Below are positions 39,501 through 50,632 of a DNA stretch of 64,000 bases, one piece after another. Every line of letters begins with the position of its first letter. Position 1 is the stretch's first letter. This DNA comes from Heliopora coerulea. Its lineage: Eukaryota; Cnidaria; Anthozoa; Scleralcyonacea; Helioporidae. The DNA is taken from positions 3,243,501 through 3,307,500 of the forward strand of contig JASJOG010000007.1 of the NCBI GenBank assembly GCA_030142905.1, given 5' to 3'. A model generated the notes under the pieces. The model was not told the DNA's origin. It searched no databases and saw only the letters and a list, made by a program, of their open reading frames with translations. A program made the translations under genes and the position numbers.

Positions 39501-42500
39501 ACATTATCGGCTTGTTCTTCCGATTCTGATCTTGTTGCAAAGGAATGTCTTTCTCATCGCAACACGAACCTTGCCTTCAGCGTAACATACGTTGACGAAT
39601 GAATCATTATGAATGTTTACCAAGACAATAAGACACAAAGAATTATCCATTCAATCATAGACAATGGCGGCGGCAGGTTTCGGCGGAATCTGACCTGTTC
39701 TTTCAAATACAGTACCACGTGAGGCATTCTTGCATGAGTGTAATAGAATACCACAAAACGACTTCCCGCAGCGTAAGCGGTTTTACGCCTGAAATCGTAA
39801 CATTTACTTTTTTCTATGGAGACAAGAGCTAAGTTTAAGCCTTGGCAATACATATCGAATTTTCGTTTACCGAAATATACCACAGTATCGTTTTTTGATA
39901 TATATATATATATATGTTAGTCAAGAAGACCACAAATTACGTTTCGACTACATGTCTTGTTCACCGTATATATGTACGTATATACATATATAGATGTACA
40001 AATTTTTTCCCTTCTTCCTCGAATAAGAACTGCCATATTTATCGCAATGAGAATTCTTAGTGACCCAACAACTGAATCTGAAATAGGATTTAAACACGGT
40101 ATACCATAAGGGATTAGCATTAAGTTGTCGTGAGAACCTCTCCAACACGTAATTTAAAAATGAGAACGCTGTTCTTAGTTGGCTTGATAGTTGGACTGTG
40201 TAAGCGATGGCCTAACTAGCGCGTAAGCGGTGCCGTATCACTAGCAATTTATCAGGACTCCGAGCAAGGTAATCAAGGTCGAAGCCCACACTTTTCTAGG
40301 GTTTCATGTGCGTGTGCTCCCCAAGAAAGACTTCAACATGTAATGTCTCTCAGACAGCAGATTCTGCAGTTTGAGACTGTTAGTTTCCAGAGCTATATCA
40401 AACATTTCCCAGTCCAGAGGTAAAAAATCTACTGGCCGGAAAAATGGCCGGAAACGGCCGGTTTTATACTACGTGCTACTAGACAACGTGTCCCACATTA
40501 TGCGAAAGTTCCATTCTATGCAGTTCATGAACGCTGGTGCAATACCTTGTGCTATGGTTTTGCAAGAATTCTTGTCTGAACTTCAGCTCAACTCACGCCT
40601 TTGTTTGAGAGTAAAAGGAACCTTGCTCCAAAGCTGGTCACGCCAACTTTTGAAAAAGGCCACTTGTCAAAGAAAACTTGCCAATTTGTGTCGTACACAC
40701 GAGAGAATTAAATTTGTCGAGGAAAACTTGATCGTGTGTACAGGGTTTTCAGCCTTGACAAGTTTTTCCTTGACAAATTTGATTCGCTCGTGTGTGCGAT
40801 ACAAATTGCCAAGTTTTCCTTGACAAGTGGCCTTTTTCAAAAGCTGGCGTGACCAGTTTTTAAAGAAGGTTCCTTGTCAAGAAAAACTTGTCAAGGAAAA
40901 CTTGGCCGTGTGCACGTGGCTTAAGAGTGTGGACCGTGTGATTTGAGTCTTTAAGAACATTATCTTGTTCGCACTTCTCAGATGTCCCTTCGTTTCTCGG
41001 TGATTTGACAAGAAACCGAGTAACGTTAGGATTTAGAAGCATTTCCGCCGTTCCCCAAAAGTCATTTGTATTGATACCTCAAAAATAGAAAACTGTGCAA
41101 AGATTGTCCGACAGAAAATTGAAGTGTCTGCAATTTTTTGTGCTAAAGCACAACTGTCATGTTTAAATTCTGAATATTTCTAGCTCAGGTCCCGTCTCAT
41201 ATCTAGTGAGAGGCGAGATTTATTGGTTGGACAGCAAAATCCTAGAGACCTTAGGATGTCTTGATCATATCAGTGATCACTACAAAACAGTGTGACCTAC
41301 TGTTTCCGGTTGACTCGATAGCTCAATTGGTAGAGCAGCGGTCCGGTAACCCGAAGATGCGATTTCGAATCCCGCTCTAGTCAACTTTTCTAGTTGACTT
41401 TAGCAGTGTAGGTCAATTCATGAAATATTCTGTTCATGTTAACCTGAGGATGATTTTGTAACAGAGTCAGAACACTGCACATCCACACCGATATCGACCG
41501 TTAAGTTGTCGCAAGAATCTCTCGCGTTCTTAAAATGGATAAAACGAGTGTACTGTTCCCAGTTGACTCGATAGCTAATTGATAGAGTAGTGGTCTGGTA
41601 ACCCGAAGATGCGATTTCGAATCCCACTCAAGTCAACTTTTCTAGTTGACTTTAGCAATATAGGTCAATTCACGAAACATTCTGTTCATACTCTGTAGGT
41701 TATATAGGTCTTTTTTGAACATGTTAAATTTGAACTATCCTGAAATTCAAAATTAGTGAGATTACTTCGGTTGCTTGCACATCAGGACCAGAAATCACAT
41801 ACACACAAAACATTGATGAGCGATGTTGATCAGCGAGTAATATCGCTCTACTGTAATTTATTTCGAACTCCTTCCTACGTATAAAATTCCATAAACATTC
41901 ACGAAATTTTGTCATTACCTGGTCACTATACAGTGGAAGCTTTTAGTTCGCTTTGACATTTAATTAAAACATGTCTAGCAAGTATACTGAGCAGCTTCAA
42001 AAACACTTCATTTTTTTTTTCTCACTGAAACAGTTGGATTGAATGAATTTTCACCACAGGTGATAAAAAACTTTGACTCTAAATTCTACAGACGGCTTTT
42101 TCAGCATTGCCAGTGATATGCTTATTACTTAAGATAGCATCAATTAGCTCATTTGCAATAAAAAGGTCTTTCAGATTTGCATGACACCCTCGATATTGGC
42201 ATGAGTTGAGCACGGCATAAAATTAAGATGCCAAGCTGGAAAATATTAGCTACATAAGCAAAATAGGAATATAATAATTAGCCTAAAACGTTTGAAGGTC
42301 GCTCACAGCAGAAAACACGAAGACGAGAAACCAACGTTTCGAGCGGAAAAAACTTAGGAACATCAGTTCACTCGACTTCACAATGGCGTAGTACCATCGC
42401 TCGAAATGTTAGTTTCTCGCCACCGTACGTTCGGCTGTACACAAACCTAAGCGTTTTCTAATAAGTGAAATCCTTCCTACGCGGTAACGCACCTCTCCAC

Positions 42501-45500
42501 TTCGTATTACGGTTCAAATTTGTAAAAACTTGCGGCATATTTCAGCTTGCGGGAATGCCTTCAAAACTAACACTAGCATCATTTCCCATATGAAAAACAA
42601 ATGCTCACTGAAACGAACTCTTTCATCAATTAAAATCGTCTTACAATAACGACATAGTAAGCTGTTGAAAATATGTTTATAAATATGACTTACATGACCC
42701 TGTTACTTGGCTTCGGCACTGAGGGTATTGATGGAGAAACATCAGAATAACGGCGAGATGTGTACTTAGGCGAAGGAGGAAAATCTTTTAACGATGCCAT
42801 CTCTGGAGATCTCTTTATCATCCTGTTTAATAGTGACATTTGAATTGGCAAAATGAGAAGGATGCGATAAATATAACTTACTACAGCCAATCATAACTAT
42901 TATAAAAATATTTTTCATAGTTGAATGTCGTTTTATCACGTTTCATTTTAAAGGTCGAGTAAAAAGGTCGTTCGGAAATTTCCCAGTTCATCAGAAACGC
43001 AAAACGACCTTAGCTTTCACTGACGAACGGAAATTAAAATGTTTCCTAAAATAGGAAAAAACAGTAATACGAAACAAGCATTTCAGGGTTTTTCAGTCAC
43101 AGAGAAAATTTCAACACATTGAATTTCAAAAATGAATTTTGGTCAAAAATTGGATTTTTATATTAATTTCAAGAATGGAAATAAAAATGATATTTAGATG
43201 AAATAATGAAATAAAGTTCAATGAGAATATCAACTATGTTTCATTCAGAAAGTCGTGGGAAAAATTCGTTCGGAAATTTCCCTATTAATCAGAAACGCGA
43301 AACGACCTTTCTCGGAAAAATGGAAATTAAAATCTTTTCTAGTAAACAGGTATACGAAACAACCATTCCATGGTTTTTCATTCATACAGAAAATCTCAAC
43401 ACGTATTTCAAAAAGGGATTTCAGTCAAAAACTTGTTTTTTTTTTACATTCATTTCAACAATGAAAATTAAAATGATATTATTAACCCATTGAAGGGCAA
43501 GTGAGCACACCCATCAAAGGTACGAGCACTGCCCCTGAATGAGTTAAAATGAAAATGAAAATGAAAATGAAAATGAAAACGAAAATGAAAAGAGAAATAA
43601 GGAAAATTTTTAAGTTGAAACTTAATTTCAAAATAAAAGTAAAACTTAATACTTAATGGTTAAAAATATTAATGATTCCAATAGGCTACTATAGAAATTA
43701 CAACAACTAATACCAGCAATACCTATTTGTATATAATATACAAACTATATAACTGATATCAATATAACTATATAACTGTTATATACAAACTATATAACAA
43801 TATAACTGATCAATGAGTTATTAAAACATCATATAACAACTAATACCAGCAATAACTAACTACAACTTAATTCCAGACCAACTTAAATACTCTTCATTTG
43901 ACTTTTCTGTCGAAAACTTGTGATATACAATGCCAGCCTCAACAAATCATAAACGTTCTGTCAACTGTTAAACCTCCAGATATCTCCCTCTCCTGAATAA
44001 AACTGTCTGGAATCAGTCTGAATATAATTTTGAAAGACCACCTTATCACTGAAATGGCTAACAGATGTCTACATTCGAGTCTTTCTGATAAATAAGTCTT
44101 AGTTTAATCAATGCCTGTGTGAAAACACTTTTCTGAGAACAATGAAAACTGCCTCTGATTTACCAGCTCCAATTCAATCCTTGGGAGGAAGGGTTGGGTT
44201 GAAATTTTTCCTTTATGCTAACTTAAGGTACCATGACTGCACCTTAATAAATGTGGTTTTACAGTACTTAAACATAAGTGACCATAGACTATGGCCATAA
44301 GCACCTCTTTATTTAAATTGATTTTGGTATTCTGAGCCTTTTTGGCATGATCTTAGGTGGGTCTATTTCTTTTTCTCTTTCTTTTTCTAACCCTGTTCTT
44401 AACTAACAAATTCCATACTATTATTGCCTATTCATTCATGGGTATGCAGATGTCACATCAGTGGCAGATTTAGATGGGGGCACATCACATGCACACTCCC
44501 CTTTTTTGATTAGTCGTCATGTGACTTTTTGCTCAGTTACAAAACACAAACATTAAAAATGTCAACCACCAAAAAGAATGATGATTATTGTCAGAGAATT
44601 GGGACAAACAACAAAGAAACTAAAGGGTAAGTAAAAGAAATCCAAGATCAAAAAACACTGCAAATAACTGTAGCACAAAAATTCTTCCACTGAAACTCCA
44701 CATACTGGTATGAATTTGTAAAAAAAATTTGCACCTCTCTGGCACATCATGATGGCAAGAAAAAGATGAATCATGGCAATCATGGTACCAGGCACAAAAC
44801 GTAATCTTGTTAAGAATGTGATGGCCCAGCAGATGGATTTTAATAAAACCATGATGAAAATATAATATAAAAATGAACTTTAATGCTGATGTTTCGTTAC
44901 TAAACAAACACTGAAGATGTTACTTGTTTAGTAACAAAATGTCAGCATTAAAGTTTGTTTTTATATTATGTTTCCATCATGGTTTATTAAAAGCTAACTG
45001 CTGGGCCATCATATTTTTAACAAGATGAATCACAAAATTAAGTCAAATGCATCATTGATGATATATAAAATGCACTATGATATTAGTCACAGTGGGAAAA
45101 GGATTCCAAAAGCTTTAATGAAGACTCTGGTGAGTTTCTGGGCCATGGAAAAAGAGAAAAGCTACCAGTGCTCTGACATGAACAAAGTAGTGGCATTATC
45201 TTGGGGTACTGGACAGAGAAAAGTGATAAACTTATAGAAATCGAACATCATTTGGTTCATTCAAACAACTCATTTGTGTATCTGTCCACCAATGACCCAC
45301 TGGTAGCAAAGACCAATGAAAATTAGCACAGAATTCAGTTCCTGAATGAAAGGAAATAAATTATCTTGAGTTGTGACTAAGACTAAGCAGATCCCATATC
45401 CATCTTTTGTAACCTTTTTTGTTGGTCATTTAAAAATAATCCTTATAAACCTTAATATTTCACATTCTGTTTTAATAAAATGCCAGAAAAAATTTAGTTT

Positions 45501-48367
45501 TATAAATGAATATATCTTCTCTTTTTTTTTTTTATTGAAAATTATGTTAGGACCATACATTTCAAGAGACCCAAACAGACCTTCAAAATGGCAGCCAAAG
45601 AAGATGTATTGACAGACAAAAACTTATTGGGAAGTGAATGAAGAGATCTTTATATGTCCATCACTCTGACATAAGCTCATGTCTAACTGTCCCAATGAGT
45701 ATGCAAACAAGCAACAGAGTGAACAAGAGATCTGAGTGTATTGTGAAGTCCTTAATCAAAGTATTTTCTCGTGAGTAGAACTAGTGTTTTAAATGTACTC
45801 CATATTTAAGTCAGAAATTCATCCTAAGTCTCCTTTTCTTAGGAAATTTCAAATAACTGCTCAATTGTTCTGGCTACATGCTCAAGCTAATTATACGAGT
45901 TGAAACAAAATTTGGGAGGGGCAGAGAATCAACGACGTTTTTACAGATCTGTCATCATAAAAGGTACTTCATGCAAAAGAGCATCATCTGTCACTTTGAC
46001 TTCCATCATTTTCCCTAGCCCAGGTCCAGGGAGGATGGAGATGAAACTTTAATCCTGTCTTAAATCTAAAATACTTTAAAATCGTATTTTAAAGACTATT
46101 TTTTTTTCTGCACTCAGTGAATTTCCAGCTTTCCGAGGCGTTCCCACCAGTGGGTCGGTAGATATTAAAGTTAAACCATTATGGCGATAAAACTAATTTG
46201 TAAAACAGAAGCTGTCATAATTTCACATAGGGAATGCATTAGCTGATTTTGAAGAGAGCTAAAGCTAAATAGGTCGAGCAAAACTTGTAAGACTGGCAGT
46301 GTTGGAACTTTAACAGTTTTACAAATAACTACGCAAGCCGGTTTTGAAAAATTTTGCCCGCAAGAATAACGAAGAAGTAACCTCACAGGTCCTCGTAGAA
46401 CTAAGGCTAAATTTTCGTTGTGTTTTCTAGTTTTTTAAATTGCCCTGGTCGCTTCGCGACCACAACAAATTCGCTAAATTTTCAGAATACGCGTGAAACT
46501 GCACCTCATTAACCGATCTCATGCGATCATCTATTTTAGCACGAGAATTAATTTTGTTCAACATTTTCAATTTAATAACACCTTGAATAACTTGTCAACC
46601 AATATCCTTACTTCCCAACGCACCTCGTGCTGGAATTTTTAATAAGAAGACGTGTATTATAGGCAGATTTGCAAGAGTGAGGCGGCATGTGGCTATCATT
46701 GGCAAGACCAGTACGACATGTGGTGCCAGCTGTGAATGCAGTTACCACAGTAAGCCAAGGCATATTAATTTCGACAGAAACTTTAAAACTACCGTTGAAA
46801 TAGGATTCCTACCTCACAAAGTTACCAAAAGTAATCATTGACGACTATGTTTTCCATCACGAAAGTGATTAATTAATGGTTTAAGTCAAACAAAGACAAC
46901 TGTCCTTTTACGAATTCGTAGACGTACGCCAAGAACCAATTTTCGACGCTGGCATATGTACATCAACAATTCAAACGTTAATATCCGATATTAGACATCG
47001 TCTGAAGAGGCTCACCTTTCCCGACTCTCTTCTAAATTCGTAGTTTGTTTAATCTGTCCCTCCTCCACGCCGTCAGAACGAGTTCCAAGACAGCTGGGAT
47101 TTTTCTTTTGGTCAGGAAGCCCCTACACAATCACGAAATGGCCAAAGCGAAATCTGATCAGTGTGAGTAGAGCAGAGAACAAGTTTTGGTACAGTAACAA
47201 AACTGGAAGATTTTATCGGTAAATGTTGATAATCTCTGGTAAACCTTTTAATCTTCGTTCCAAGTTATTTGAAGGATACGGTTAAATAGAGAAATACAGG
47301 ACGCGTTGAATTTAACACTGCGGGTGAACTGAGTTGACTGGATCAGGAAGAACGGGGGGAACCGGATGTACACAAGTACGAGACACAGTCACAATAGATT
47401 GGTGTGCGACGGAGGTGGTAGACGGGGAAACCGAAGTAATCCTCTTTGGAGATTAATTCAATTTACGTTGACGCTAAACATGTCGTGGACGAAATTTGAA
47501 AATAAAGGAATGTTGATAAGACATCAATCTGTATTGTAAACCAGCTGACGTAATTAAGCAAGTGAAAACAAAATACGTAAGCGGACATGACAACTTCCCC
47601 CGATCGAGAAGGAGCATTTCTTTGTCTTCTGTCCTGTCGACTCTGAAGTCTTGAGCTCTGTGTCAACAGTGTTTGATAGTCCAAAAGTTTTGACGCGCAT
47701 ACGGGCATTAGGTTACACAGATGCAAAATTGTACAAACAATATCCCCTGAAGTCATATCCGACTGAATTTACGATAATAAAGCTTAGTGAGGAGAACAGT
47801 ACCTTTTTCAGACGAGGGGGAACGCTTCTGCCACAAGACAAGAAACACCACTTTCGTTTACCACAATCCAAAGTTGTCTAACAGACAATATTCCTTTTAG
47901 TCACATACTAAATTTAGCCCCTCGCTTAAAAATTTATGTGTTAGGATTGCAGGTTTACTGATATAACATCCAAGCTACAAGCAGCAACCCGAAAGAGAAT
48001 GCGCCGAGAACGCAACGCGAAGGAACCGTGATAACATCAAATATGAAAACAGGAAGCCACGCCGTATGATCAGGTTCAGATATACAGCACTAAAACTTCA
48101 CAATGAAACCCGAAAGTCACGCGTGCTCTCTAGTCCACCTATTTAATGAAAATAACAACAAAAACTTCACAAACGCGCAAGTCCATAGTTCTTATTCTGA
48201 TGGTTACTACTCCCATACAGTTTAATACCTTGCGTGATGTTAAATGCAGTGCATAAATGAAGCTGGCAAAATGTTCCACTTACTTGGTCACCCATAACGA
48301 CTTGAATCCTCTCAATCCTCGTTACTTTCTTTAGCTCAGCTAAGTAGGGACATTTCATGCGATCCAT
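27401..48367 (-). CDS. Regulator of G-protein signalling (RGS-domain protein), 7 exons
   Basis: Exons 48284-48367, 47016-47122, 42694-42822, 30845-30970, 29206-29280, 28957-29068 and 27401-27508 join to 741 bases, 246 residues plus stop. All six introns are GT-AG and all phases fit. An in-frame TAA lies 6 bases before the ATG, fixing the start. Residues 1-107 are a basic, Ser/Pro-rich N-terminus (KDFPPSPKYTSRRYSDVSPS) without a recognised domain. Residues 112-235 form a full RGS box: RIQRWSHSF, FLEKEFSAENLRFWLACQE, EIFREFLDDD, AINVDSK, FDEAQEHIFQLM, DSYPRFIRS. RGS domains accelerate GTP hydrolysis on G-alpha subunits at the membrane. The box resembles the R7 group most (SENLRFWLA, AQEHIY.LMK, from memory), yet no DEP or GGL domain precedes it. 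Expression control is not visible. Further small exons in the long introns cannot be excluded, but none is needed. Confidence 0.93.
28957..29068 (-). CDS. RGS gene exon 6
   Basis: Acceptor CCCTGCAG, donor GTGAGA. It encodes EFLDDDSTSAINVDSK to YNIFDEAQ and ends in phase 0. Confidence 0.95.
29206..29280 (-). CDS. RGS gene exon 5
   Basis: Acceptor CTATTATAG, donor GTAGTG. It encodes FWLACQELKRT to VTEIF with split arginine codons at both ends, the central RGS helices that contact G-alpha. Confidence 0.95.
30845..30970 (-). CDS. RGS gene exon 4, start of the RGS box
   Basis: Acceptor CTTTAG, donor GTAGGG. It encodes EKLTPHRIQRWSHSF and FLAFLEKEFSAENL, the first helices of the RGS fold. Confidence 0.94.
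31287..31545 (+). repeat. Polypurine (GA-rich) tract
   Basis: About 260 bases are almost entirely A and G on the plus strand, in AGAGAG, GGAAG and GAAAG runs. The overlapping Ser/Leu/Pro-rich and Arg/Lys/Glu-rich frames are artefacts of this composition. Confidence 0.9.
33340..33480. repeat. Dispersed repeat bounded by GGTTTAACCC / GGGTTAAAC
   Basis: The left part reads GGTTTAACCCTTTTCAGG, the right part GGACAGGAACGGGTTAAAC, with CTGCCTAACGCCTGACGATT between. Degenerate relatives with GGGTTAA ends and a GTAAAAT..GCCAGAGT core appear near 59230-59430, so I treat it as a short dispersed element. Confidence 0.5.
36895..36950 (-). repeat. Hammerhead-like motif without paired arms
   Basis: On the minus strand it reads ATGATGAAAGGCTTCGCGTG followed at once by AAACGTCCGTTTTG. 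It shares the GATGA - stem - GAAACGTC layout of the foldback elements in this window. Confidence 0.45.
37986..38030 (-). mobile_element. SINE core fragment
   Basis: The minus strand holds TCTCCGGGTACTCCGGTTT, matching the conserved core of the SINE at 13797 (CCGGGTACTTCGGTTTCTCC). Confidence 0.5.
39898..39916. repeat. TA dinucleotide repeat
   Basis: A short perfect TA run, followed 50 bp later by an imperfect TATA/TACGTA stretch. Confidence 0.85.
40617..40873. repeat. 257-bp imperfect palindrome
   Basis: The ends GGAACCTTGC and GAAGGTTCC oppose each other. Within them CAAAGCTGGTCACGCC opposes GGCGTGACCAG, AAAAGGCCACTTGTCAA opposes TTGACAAGTGGCCTTTTT, and TGTCGTACACACGAG opposes CTCGTGTGTGCGATACA. 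CTTGTCAAGGAAAACTTG recurs just outside. It fits a foldback transposon; the open frame across it is incidental. Confidence 0.85.
41309..41385 (+). mobile_element. tRNA-like SINE head, copy 1
   Basis: It folds as a near-tRNA: acceptor arms GTTGACT/AGTCAAC, D arm TAGCTCAATTGGTAGAGC, T arm GATTTCGAATCCCGC (B box). The anticodon would be GGT (Thr), but position 33 is C instead of T and the anticodon stem has mismatches. The flanking TTTTCTAGTTGACTTTAGCA is repeated in copy 2. I infer a tRNA-derived SINE, not a working tRNA. Confidence 0.75.
41562..41637 (+). mobile_element. tRNA-like SINE head, copy 2
   Basis: The same structure 253 bp downstream in the same orientation, more decayed in the D arm (AGCTAATTGATAGAGTAG). 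Its 3' flank matches copy 1 for more than 50 bp, so the unit is larger than the tRNA part and has been duplicated in tandem. Confidence 0.75.
42330..42425. repeat. Foldback element with CGAAACGTTGG arms
   Basis: CGAGAAACCAACGTTTCGAGCG opposes CGCTCGAAATGTTAGTTTCTCG (first and last parts quoted in pieces of the arms). On the minus strand CTGATGT lies 5' of GCTCGAAACGTTGG, as in the other foldbacks here. Confidence 0.55.
42694..42822 (-). CDS. RGS gene exon 3
   Basis: Acceptor TTAAACAG, donor GTAAGT. It encodes MIKRSPEMASLKDF to KPSNRV plus two bases of a methionine codon. It is rich in Ser-Pro pairs, possible phosphorylation sites. Confidence 0.87.
42963..43490 (+). repeat. Tandem duplication, about 295-bp period
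   Basis: Copy 1 (about 42963-43210) and copy 2 (about 43259-43490) share TCGTTCGGAAATTTCCC, ATCAGAAACGC, AAACGACCTT, a GGAAATTAAAAT block, a TTTTTCATTCA-like block, TCAACACATT/TCAACACGTA and AAAATGATATT in the same order. Divergence is considerable. Confidence 0.7.
43545..43595 (+). repeat. Hexanucleotide microsatellite (AAAATG)n
   Basis: Eight or so AAAATG units with one AAAACG variant. Confidence 0.9.
44816..45015. repeat. 200-bp foldback element
   Basis: The ends ATGGCCCAGCAG and CTGCTGGGCCAT oppose each other; AACCATGATGAAAATATAAT opposes ATTATGTTTCCATCATGG; AATGCTGATGTTTCGTTAC opposes GTAACAAAATGTCAGCATT. At the centre CTGAAGATGTTACTTG is followed by TTTAGTAAC, a hammerhead-like layout. 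Confidence 0.85.
47016..47122 (-). CDS. RGS gene exon 2
   Basis: Acceptor GTGTAG, donor GTGAGC. It encodes GLPDQKKNPSCLGTR to EESRE plus two bases of an arginine codon: hydrophilic linker with no known domain. Confidence 0.85.
48284..48367 (-). CDS. RGS gene exon 1
   Basis: It encodes 28 residues from MDRMKCPYLAEL to VVMGDQ and ends CAA before a strong donor GTAAGT, phase 0. The start has a purine at -3 in GCAATGG, and the in-frame stop TAA lies just upstream. Confidence 0.88.
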
Positions 48368-49151
48368 TGCTTAATATAAGCAAAATGGCTCCTCCCCCTG
48401 TGACAGAACAAGCGAACTATGCCCGTTTTAATGGCTATTTCGCCTGTAGCTCGATTTCCAGTTATTTGTTGATATTAAAACCCAAGTATATAATTGACAT
48501 AAGGAAAGTAAAACGTCAGAATGTTCTGAGACGGTCAGGGAATTCCCTAAAGAAACTGTAGAATCCTCCTCTTTCGAGCTGTCTTTTAGGTAAACAGGCG
48601 AAGGAATTTCGCAAGACCCCTCACATTGTTTACTTTCCAACAGCCTTAGTAAATTTTAATGACCGTCTAGGACTTTTGTATTGTTTTCTTAAATAAATTA
48701 GATATTACAAGAAGAAGTAGACAAGGCGGCGTAAAACGGATCCGTATTAACCACGTAATTCAATGATGAAATGGATTTATTCATGAAATTTTTAATGAAA
48801 CCACCGGGGTTTCCTAATGAAACTGATACTGTATGTTGCACAACCACGATCGATAATTCATCAACAGCAAAATACACGCGGTATGTTCATGGAACACTTT
48901 CACTTCCTGTAAATTCACTTTCGATGTTCGCCTTCCCATCGACCAAAACATACCAAAATACATAGTGATACACTGGTCTACTTCGATATCATGTCAAATT
49001 TTTAAGTCACCCTAAAACGCAAATTACCATTATCATGCAGCGTGCCTTAAAAACAAACTTGGTTTCCATCTTAGTTTCCGCTATCACGAACATCCGATTG
49101 GATTTGATGTAATGATCAAATTCCGTGTACCTCAAAGTCTTCCTTACAAAT
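48368..49151. other. Upstream of the RGS gene
   Basis: It probably includes the promoter and 5' untranslated region of the RGS gene. A frame at 48428-48640 (minus) is open without an ATG and is unassigned. No other gene or repeat is seen. Confidence 0.4.
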
Positions 49152-49720
49152 TCCTAGTTTTGTAGTAAAGTTTAAACATTGAGTTCACTTCGAGATAAAC
49201 TAGCAGCCTTCCTGGAACAGCTCCAAAGGGTTGAACTACTAGGTTGTACGAACAGATGACGAAATATAAACCTTACTTTAACGGAGCCAATTTTAGTAGA
49301 AAAACAAGATGCATCAACTCTGGCTAACTCCTCGAAACAAACTTCAAGTTTTGTCACAAAGTTCAATGATTGGGTTCACCACAAGATATACAAGCAGTCT
49401 TCTTGAAGCAGCCCCAAAGGGTTGAACTTCTAATCTTGGTTGTAGGAACTGATGACGAAATATAAACTTTACTTTAACAGAGACAATTACACTAGAAAGA
49501 TAAGATGTGGCCAATCTGGTCAACTCTTCCCTACAAATTTCTTGTTTTGTAACAAAGTTCACAGATTGGATTCACCTCGAGATAAACCAGCACTTAACTT
49601 GAAACAAATCCGACTTGTACAAACAGACAACGAAATATAAACTTTACTTTAACAGAGTTAATTACACAAGAAAAATAAGATGCGTCTACTCTACCCAACC
49701 CCAAACAATTTTGAGAGAAA
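49152..49720 (+). repeat. Tandem repeat, about 195-bp unit, three copies
   Basis: Units start at about 49152, 49346 and 49542, each with TTTTGT..(A)AAGTT. They share GATTGGATTCACC-like, CCAAAGGGTTGAAC, GACGAAATATAAACTTTACT, TTTAACAGAG and AAGATG blocks. The third unit has a deletion. The parallel short minus-strand frames (starting NFVTK) are the repeat read in translation. Confidence 0.85.
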
Positions 49721-50289
49721 TGTTTAGCACTGAGGAAGTTAAAAGTTGGTGATACACGGCTGGGTATCAGAAACCTTCAAATCGGGAACCATGCCTCTGA
49801 CACAAAACATCTAAATGTTTTGTCAAGGTTTCGGAGACTCGGGTTTCAGAGGCAAAATCTTCCAAATGGAATCATGTTCTGATCGCATAGAAAAATCTCC
49901 ACCACAAAAGAACTAAAAAGTCTAAGAGACAAAAAAAGGTGTGTCAAGAAAATTCTTGGAGACTCTTGTGTCAGGTCATAATCTCCGACACGAAAGTGCA
50001 GGAGACCTCATTGTTTATTACCACCAGGTGGCCCACTAATTGGAGTACGAAACCACGTTTTGTGTAAGAACGGTTTACGTGACGAGTGAAGTTCATTTTC
50101 GAACTGTTCAAATGGACGTCTTCGCACCTTTTGTAAGCCATGTCTTATTTACCTGTTGTAAACGGCCCTATGAATGATGCTTCAGTTGTTCGTGGATTAA
50201 TTGAGTTAATCTTGCTTACCCTAAAGTAACGAAAGTACTCGACCCGGCTACTTTCGCAGTTCGGAAATTCGCTCCAAATAAGGTATGTG

Positions 50290-50610
50290 CAGTAAATAAA
50301 CTTAAAAAAAACTCATTAAGATTTCACGAGGAAAATACAAAAGAAAATCATAATCGTGTCGTGTCTTTATATGTGATGAAGACACGTGTGACTTTATGCT
50401 GAATTTCTCTTCAAATTTTCCTCAATATCTTTAGCCTTAGAAAACAGAAATTGCCAAACTTACGTAAGGAATTAGCGTATAAAACGTTTCGTTTTTTAAG
50501 CCGTTCAAAAAACTCGCAGTACGTGCTTTATCGGACCCAAAACACTCCGTTTCCGCCTCGTGTTTTACATCGGATAAAGCACTCCTGCTCGTTTTTTAAA
50601 CATTATGTTA
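50290..50610. repeat. Dispersed repeat, copy 2
   Basis: It carries CTCGCAGTACGTGCTTTATC, CGCCTCGTGTTTTA and GATAAAGCACTCCTGCTCGT in the order seen at 26470-26745. It ends just upstream of the LINE fragment. Confidence 0.65.
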
Positions 50611-50632
50611 TAAGTTTTGCAAATCGCAGGGT

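Larger units (their letters stand above)
30971..42693 (-). other. RGS gene intron 3, 11.7 kb
   Basis: A GT-AG intron that makes up more than half of the gene. It carries the polypurine tract, a 33.4-kb dispersed repeat, hammerhead-like sites, a 257-bp palindrome and two tRNA-like SINE copies, each listed separately. Open frames inside it lack domains and splice pairs. Confidence 0.85.

Noticed and set aside
40371..40823. 150-residue plus-strand frame
   Set aside because: Its second half is one arm of the 257-bp palindrome, and it matches no known domain.
41309..41385. Functional tRNA-Thr (GGT) gene
   Set aside because: C at position 33, a mismatched anticodon stem and a second decayed copy with the same flank point to a SINE.
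48428..48640. 70-residue minus-strand frame just upstream of the RGS start, as an extra exon or uORF
   Set aside because: It reads like protein (SKQCEGSCEIPSPVY) but has no ATG, ends in a stop before the RGS start and lacks a clear donor. It stays unassigned.
49172..49562. Two similar small proteins starting NFVTK
   Set aside because: They are the same strand of a 195-bp tandem repeat read twice.
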